From Alphaproteobacteria bacterium (lineage in GTDB: Bacteria > Pseudomonadota > Alphaproteobacteria > CACIAM-22H2): DNA of 8,653 nt. This document shows positions 5,785 through 8,653 of the stretch, in pieces (within the stretch, counting starts at the first letter, position 1; every line of letters begins with the position of its first letter). Position numbers and translations under genes: made by a program. The stretch lies in NCBI GenBank assembly GCA_947500965.1, contig CANMWW010000062.1, positions 1 through 8,653 on the forward strand, written 5' to 3'. The notes under the pieces were generated by a model. The model made no database searches. It was not told the origin of the DNA and saw only the letters and a program-made list of their open reading frames with translations.

Positions 5785-6551
5785 GTCTTGTAGTCCGGCT
5801 CTTCGCGGTCGAGCACGCGCATCATCGCGTTGAAGTGCACGATGTCGGCGCTGGGCTCGAGCCCGGGGTCGCGGTTGCCGTAGCTGCGCAGCGCCGCGTC
5901 GGGCACGGCGTGCAGGTCGTCGCTCATCTGCCGCGCGAGCACCGTGTACATCGACATGCGCTCGGCGAAGTAGAAGTGGTCGTAGGCCTCGGCCACCGTC
6001 GCGCCGAGCGTCGTCATGCCGTGCATGGCGTGGAAGATGATCCGCTTGTCGGGCCCGACGATGCGGATGAGGCGGTCGGCCTCGTCGTCGTTCACCGGCC
6101 CCTGCATCTCGTCGTCGTGGCAGACCAGCCTGCCCAGCCCCATCGCGATGCCATGCGCCTTGCCGAGCCGGCCGCCGCGCACCAGCGAGATGGCGGTGGA
6201 GTAGGGGGCATGGGCGTGGAGGATGCACTTCGCGCCGGGCAGCGCCTTGTGCAGGCGGCCATGCAGGTAGAAGGCGACGGCGCGGACCTGGCCATGGCCG
6301 GCGAGGCGGTTGCCCTTCTCGTCGACGACGAGGAGGTTGGAGGCCGTGATCTCGCTGAAATGCAGCTCGCGCGGGTTGAGCAGGTAGCGGTCGGTCGAGC
6401 CCGGCACGATCATCGAGAAATGGTTCGCGATGCCCTCGTTCCATCCCGCGCGGTTGGCGAGGCGGAACGCGGCCGCGAGATGGACGCGGGCCTGCCACTC
6501 CGCGGCGTCGGCGCCCTTGAGGCTGTCCATGGAGCGGATCACTGCTGTCAT
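5781..6551 (-). CDS. Class II aldolase/adducin-fold protein
   Basis: A 256-residue single-domain protein of the class II aldolase/adducin family (fuculose-phosphate aldolase, ribulose-phosphate epimerase and relatives), which bind a divalent metal through histidines. The metal ligands are present: H112 and H114 in ILHAHAPYST, and H177 in HAMHGMTTLGATVAEAY. The N-terminal GWNEGIANHFSMIVP matches the 'G...n.S.r.p' region. The catalytic acid is missing: the usual PSSE...H is GQVRAVAFYLH here, so A93 stands where aldolases have Glu and epimerases Asp. It is therefore probably not a classical aldolase; related proteins include adducin and the NovR/CloR non-haem iron enzymes. The ATG at 6551 follows a GGGGGAAG site. 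The gene lies 38 bp after the NTF2-like gene and overlaps the RidA-like gene by ATGA. An upstream extension of the frame to beyond 6837 is non-coding shadow. Confidence 0.88.
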   Translation of the reverse strand: MTAVIRSMDSLKGADAAEWQARVHLAAAFRLANRAGWNEGIANHFSMIVPGSTDRYLLNPRELHFSEITASNLLVVDEKGNRLAGHGQVRAVAFYLHGRLHKALPGAKCILHAHAPYSTAISLVRGGRLGKAHGIAMGLGRLVCHDDEMQGPVNDDEADRLIRIVGPDKRIIFHAMHGMTTLGATVAEAYDHFYFAERMSMYTVLARQMSDDLHAVPDAALRSYGNRDPGLEPSADIVHFNAMMRVLDREEPDYKT

Positions 6552-6589
6552 CGGTCTTCCCCCGGCGATGAAACGGTCGTGGCGAGAGA

Positions 6590-6967
6590 CTAGCGCGTCT
6601 CGGTCCGGAACGTCTTGGACACGATGCGCCAGCCCGAGGCGGTCCTGAGGCAGGACAGGTAGTCGGTGAAGAAGCGCGGCGGGATGGCGCAGGCGACCTT
6701 CGCGAAGGCGGTCTCCGGCCCCGAGATGTCGATCGACAGGATCGCGTCGTGGCGCGGCAGGCCTTGCGCGGCGGCGGAGGGCCGCGCGCGGACGCGCGCC
6801 AGCCAGGCGTCGCGCGGCTCGGCCCGCACCGCGCCATCCTCGATCGAGTGCAGGTGCGCGACCGGATGGAACGCGGCCTCCAGCCTCGCGACGTCGCCGT
6901 GATGGAGGCCGTCGAGATAGGTCTGCAGCAGGGCTTTGATCTGGTCGAGATCGTCGGCCGAAGTCAT
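6590..6967 (-). CDS. NTF2/SnoaL-fold protein (putative lumazine-binding type)
   Basis: A 125-residue cone-shaped alpha+beta (NTF2-like) protein. The pattern IKALLQTYLDGLHHGDVARLEAAFHPVAHLHSIEDG near the N-terminus (10-45) and GWRIVSKTFRTE at the C-terminus are typical of the small NTF2-like proteins called 'putative lumazine-binding' (Lumazine_bd_2). No catalytic role is established for the group, which occurs widely next to catabolic genes. The start at 6967 is favoured over an in-frame ATG at 7003 because a GGAGGG site stands just before it and the domain begins immediately. It is the first gene of the leftward operon, so the operon promoter should lie in the 97-bp spacer 6968-7064. It could be a ligand-binding or dehydratase-like helper of the two enzymes behind it. 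Confidence 0.85.
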   Translation of the reverse strand: MTSADDLDQIKALLQTYLDGLHHGDVARLEAAFHPVAHLHSIEDGAVRAEPRDAWLARVRARPSAAAQGLPRHDAILSIDISGPETAFAKVACAIPPRFFTDYLSCLRTASGWRIVSKTFRTETR

Positions 6968-7064
6968 GATGCCCTCCGTCGGGGAATGGAAACGCCGCAC
7001 CACACCATATCCGCGCGCCGGCCGCGAGCCTCGCGCGCGGCCACGGCATGATCAAGGTCACGCC
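6968..7064. promoter_or_regulatory. Divergent spacer expected to hold promoters for both flanking genes
   Basis: This 97-bp stretch separates the start of the leftward NTF2-like operon from the start of the rightward membrane-protein gene, so both promoters should lie here. The only AT-richer patch is CACACCATATCC around 7000-7010. Read on the minus strand it gives TATGGT, a weak -10 match, but I could not pair it with a clear -35. The right end holds a tandem duplication described separately. Confidence 0.3.
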
Positions 7065-7080
7065 ATGATCGAGGTCGCGC
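7047..7080 (+). repeat. 17-bp tandem duplication of a translation start
   Basis: CATGATCAAGGTCACGC (7047-7063) is followed directly by CATGATCGAGGTCGCGC (7064-7080), a match of 15 in 17. The second copy carries the start codon (7065) of the membrane protein. The first copy supplies AAGGT, a plausible ribosome binding site, six bases before it. Because 17 is not a multiple of three, the ATG in the first copy (7048) opens another frame, MIKVTP, that stops at 7066-7068 in an ATGA overlap with the main start. Confidence 0.75.
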
Positions 7081-7871
7081 TGGCACCGCTCCTCGCCAAG
7101 ATGGCGACGACGGCGGCGATCGTGATCGTCGCCGCGCTCGCGGCGGAGCGCGCGGGGCCGCAGGTCGGCGGCCTGATCGCCTCGCTGCCGATCTCGGCCG
7201 GGCCGTCCTATGTCTTCCTCGCCCTCGGGAACGACGACGCCTTCATGTCCGGCGTCGGGCTCGGCGGGCTGTTCTCCAACGCGGTGACCGCGCTCTACCT
7301 CCTCTTCCTCGCGACCTTCGGCGCGCGGCTGCCGGCCCTGCCGCTCTTCGTCTCCGGGCTGCTCGCCTGGGCGGTGGCGAACGCGCTCCTGCGCCAGGTG
7401 CCGGAGACGCTCGCCTTCGCCCTTGCCGCCAATGCCGCGTGCTACGGCGTCGCGATCGCGCTGGCGCGGCGCATGCGCTTCCCGCCTCCGGCCGGCCGCG
7501 CGGCGCGGGGCTGGATCGACCTGTTCCTGCGCGCGCTCCTCGTGGCGGCGCTGGTCGGCACCGTGGTGACGGTCAGCGACGTCGTCGGGCCGTCGATGAC
7601 GGGCGTCGTCGCGCTCTTCCCGGTCTCCTTCACCAGCGTCGGGCTGATGATCCACGCGCGGCTCGGCGGCCAGGCCTGCGCGGCGGCGATGGCGAGCGGC
7701 CTCGCGGCGATGCTCGGCTTCACGGCCGGGCTGGTGCTGCTCCATCTCGGCGCGCAGCCGCTCGGGCGGTGGACGGCGCTCGCGCTCGGGCTCGCCTCCT
7801 GCCTCGCCTGGGCGGGATTCCTGCTCTGGCTCAGGCGGCCGCGCCGCCGCGGCGTTCCTGCCAGGCCATGA
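7065..7871 (+). CDS. Integral membrane protein of unknown function with an internal repeat
   Basis: A 268-residue, strongly hydrophobic protein with about nine predicted membrane helices (near 9-27, 34-54, 65-85, 90-109, 114-134, 153-171, 178-197, 207-227 and 235-255). I do not recognise a named family. Residues 9-44 and 153-188 align without a gap at an offset of 144: both have a basic residue near the helix start (K12, R156), then a helix, then GP-x-x-x-G-x-x-A-x-x-P-x-S (from G31 and G175). This indicates internal duplication. Arg-rich segments at 135-150 and at the C-terminus (RRPRRR) would face the cytoplasm, which with five helices before the second unit implies opposite orientation of the two halves, as in many secondary transporters. 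The start at 7065 has AAGGT upstream. It diverges from the NTF2 operon and overlaps the permease gene by 41 bp at its 3' end. Confidence 0.82.
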   Translation: MIEVALAPLLAKMATTAAIVIVAALAAERAGPQVGGLIASLPISAGPSYVFLALGNDDAFMSGVGLGGLFSNAVTALYLLFLATFGARLPALPLFVSGLLAWAVANALLRQVPETLAFALAANAACYGVAIALARRMRFPPPAGRAARGWIDLFLRALLVAALVGTVVTVSDVVGPSMTGVVALFPVSFTSVGLMIHARLGGQACAAAMASGLAAMLGFTAGLVLLHLGAQPLGRWTALALGLASCLAWAGFLLWLRRPRRRGVPARP

Positions 7872-8653
7872 ACACGCCCGCCGCGACGATCATCGCGGCG
7901 CCGATCCAGACATAGCGGTCCGGGACCTCGCCGAAGACCGCAAAGCCGAACAGCGACGACCCCACGATCTGCCAGTAGTTGAAGGGCGAGATCACGCTCG
8001 CCTCGGCGTGGCGCATCGCGCGCGCGAGGCAGTAGTGGCCGATGCCGCCGAGGATCCCGAAGCTCGCCATCACGACCGCGTCGAAGGCGTCGACCGGCAT
8101 CGTCCAGCTGAAGGGCAGGAAGATCGTCATCGCCGCGGTGCCGACCAGCGCGCTGTAGACGACCGACGTCTCCGGCGAATCCTTGCCGGCGACGAAGCGC
8201 GTCAGCACCTGGTAGGCGGCGTAGAAGCTGGCGCCCGCCAGCGGCAGCAGGTCCCACCACTGGAAGGCGCCGAAGCCGGGGCGGATCACCACGACCACGC
8301 CCAGGAACCCCGCGAGGACCGCGGCGAGGCGCGCGAGCACGAGCTTCTCGCCGAGGAAGGCGACGGCGAGGAGGGTCACGATGAAGGGCGTGACGAACTG
8401 GATCGTCGCCGCCTTGCCGAGTGCGATGTGCTTCACGGCGACGAAGGCGCAGACCGTCGACATCAGGAGGACGAGCGAGCGCGCGACCTGCACCAGCGGG
8501 CGCTGGGCGCGCAGCAGCGCGACACCGCGGCCCGGCCAGAAGAGGGCCAGCACGAAGACGAGGTGCGAGGCATTGCGCGCCCAGATCACCTGCTCGGACG
8601 CGTAGCGCTCGCTCAGCAGCTTCGCGATGCCGGTCATGACCGGGAACAGGCTC
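7831..8653 (-). CDS. EamA/DMT-family transporter, missing its N-terminus at the right edge
   Basis: A drug/metabolite-superfamily permease, an inner-membrane exporter or importer of small metabolites with ten helices in two EamA repeats. The visible 273 codons include the first-repeat pattern LLSERYASEQVIWARNASHLVF, then VKHIALGKAATIQFVTPFIVTLLAVAFLGEKL, and the second-repeat counterpart AMRHAEASVISPFNYWQIVGSSLFGFAVFGEVPDRYVWIGAAMIVAAGVF, ending in a short basic tail. An ATG at 8637 is not the true start: the frame stays open to the edge as SLFPV, and that stretch belongs to the first membrane helix of the family, so the gene continues beyond 8653. Its substrate is unknown; members next to catabolic genes often move amino acids or related metabolites. 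Its stop lies inside the facing membrane-protein gene. Confidence 0.92.
   Translation of the reverse strand, partial: SLFPVMTGIAKLLSERYASEQVIWARNASHLVFVLALFWPGRGVALLRAQRPLVQVARSLVLLMSTVCAFVAVKHIALGKAATIQFVTPFIVTLLAVAFLGEKLVLARLAAVLAGFLGVVVVIRPGFGAFQWWDLLPLAGASFYAAYQVLTRFVAGKDSPETSVVYSALVGTAAMTIFLPFSWTMPVDAFDAVVMASFGILGGIGHYCLARAMRHAEASVISPFNYWQIVGSSLFGFAVFGEVPDRYVWIGAAMIVAAGVFMAWQERRGGAAA

Noticed and set aside
5784..6837. Long upstream extension of the RidA-like frame on the minus strand
   Set aside because: The extension lies over the aldolase-like gene in another frame and is low-complexity Arg/Pro/Ala text; the ATGA overlap at 5784 marks the real start.
6552..7745. Upstream extension of the class II aldolase frame across the NTF2 gene and beyond
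   Set aside because: The extended part is charged low-complexity sequence; the family-like region begins at the ATG at 6551 with a good ribosome binding site.
8635..8637. ATG as the start of the EamA permease
   Set aside because: The frame continues upstream to the window edge with residues belonging to the first membrane helix, so the gene is cut by the edge rather than starting here.
1..8653. CRISPR array, tRNA/rRNA, insertion sequence or prophage
   Set aside because: No regularly spaced direct repeats of suitable length, no tRNA-like cloverleaf, no transposase, integrase or terminal inverted repeats were seen; composition and codon use look even throughout.

Overview
The window is very GC-rich (roughly 70% or more by eye), tightly packed, and read with strong G/C third-position codon preference. 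Most genes start at an ATG after a GGAG-type ribosome binding site, and two pairs share ATGA stop/start overlaps. The set of families (NIPSNAP, class III aminotransferase, threonine-synthase-like PLP enzyme, amidase, KGST/DsbA-like isomerase, EamA permease) suggests a chromosomal accessory or catabolic region of a high-GC proteobacterium, most likely an alphaproteobacterium. This assignment is inference. There is no RNA gene, insertion sequence, phage gene or CRISPR array.

Layout. At the left edge the first 24 codons of a NIPSNAP gene run leftward off the window. A 131-bp divergent control region with three phased copies of a 9-bp motif separates it from a rightward cluster. That cluster holds a class III aminotransferase (204-1592), a threonine-synthase-like PLP enzyme (1603-2730), a small basic 60-residue protein (2763-2945), an amidase whose start overlaps the small gene (2942-4339), and, after a 76-bp spacer made of two back-to-back tandem duplications, a 2-hydroxychromene-2-carboxylate-isomerase-like thioredoxin-fold protein (4416-5012). 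The cluster ends at a palindrome that contains its last stop codon and the stop of the facing operon.

The facing leftward operon (transcribed from 6967 down to 5026) encodes a small NTF2/SnoaL-fold protein, a class II aldolase/adducin-like protein, and a protein that reads as two tandem RidA-like domains and resembles, from memory, proteins annotated as 2-aminomuconate-type deaminases (CnbZ). Diverging from it is a nine-helix membrane protein of unknown function with an internal repeat. Its 3' end overlaps by 41 bp the 3' end of a leftward EamA/DMT permease that runs off the right edge.

How they may work together (inference): the rightward cluster can move amino groups (aminotransferase), act on hydroxy- or amino-acids (PLP lyase fold), hydrolyse amides and isomerise a product. 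The leftward operon has a possible enamine/imine deaminase and a class II aldolase fold. Together they look like enzymes for breaking down an amide- or amine-containing compound, with the EamA permease as a possible metabolite transporter. No substrate can be named from sequence. The most unusual points are the small basic partner gene coupled to the amidase, the tandem-RidA/aldolase-like/NTF2 operon, the PLP enzyme whose N-terminal zinc-ribbon skeleton has no cysteines, and several short tandem duplications placed exactly at translation starts or intergenic spacers.
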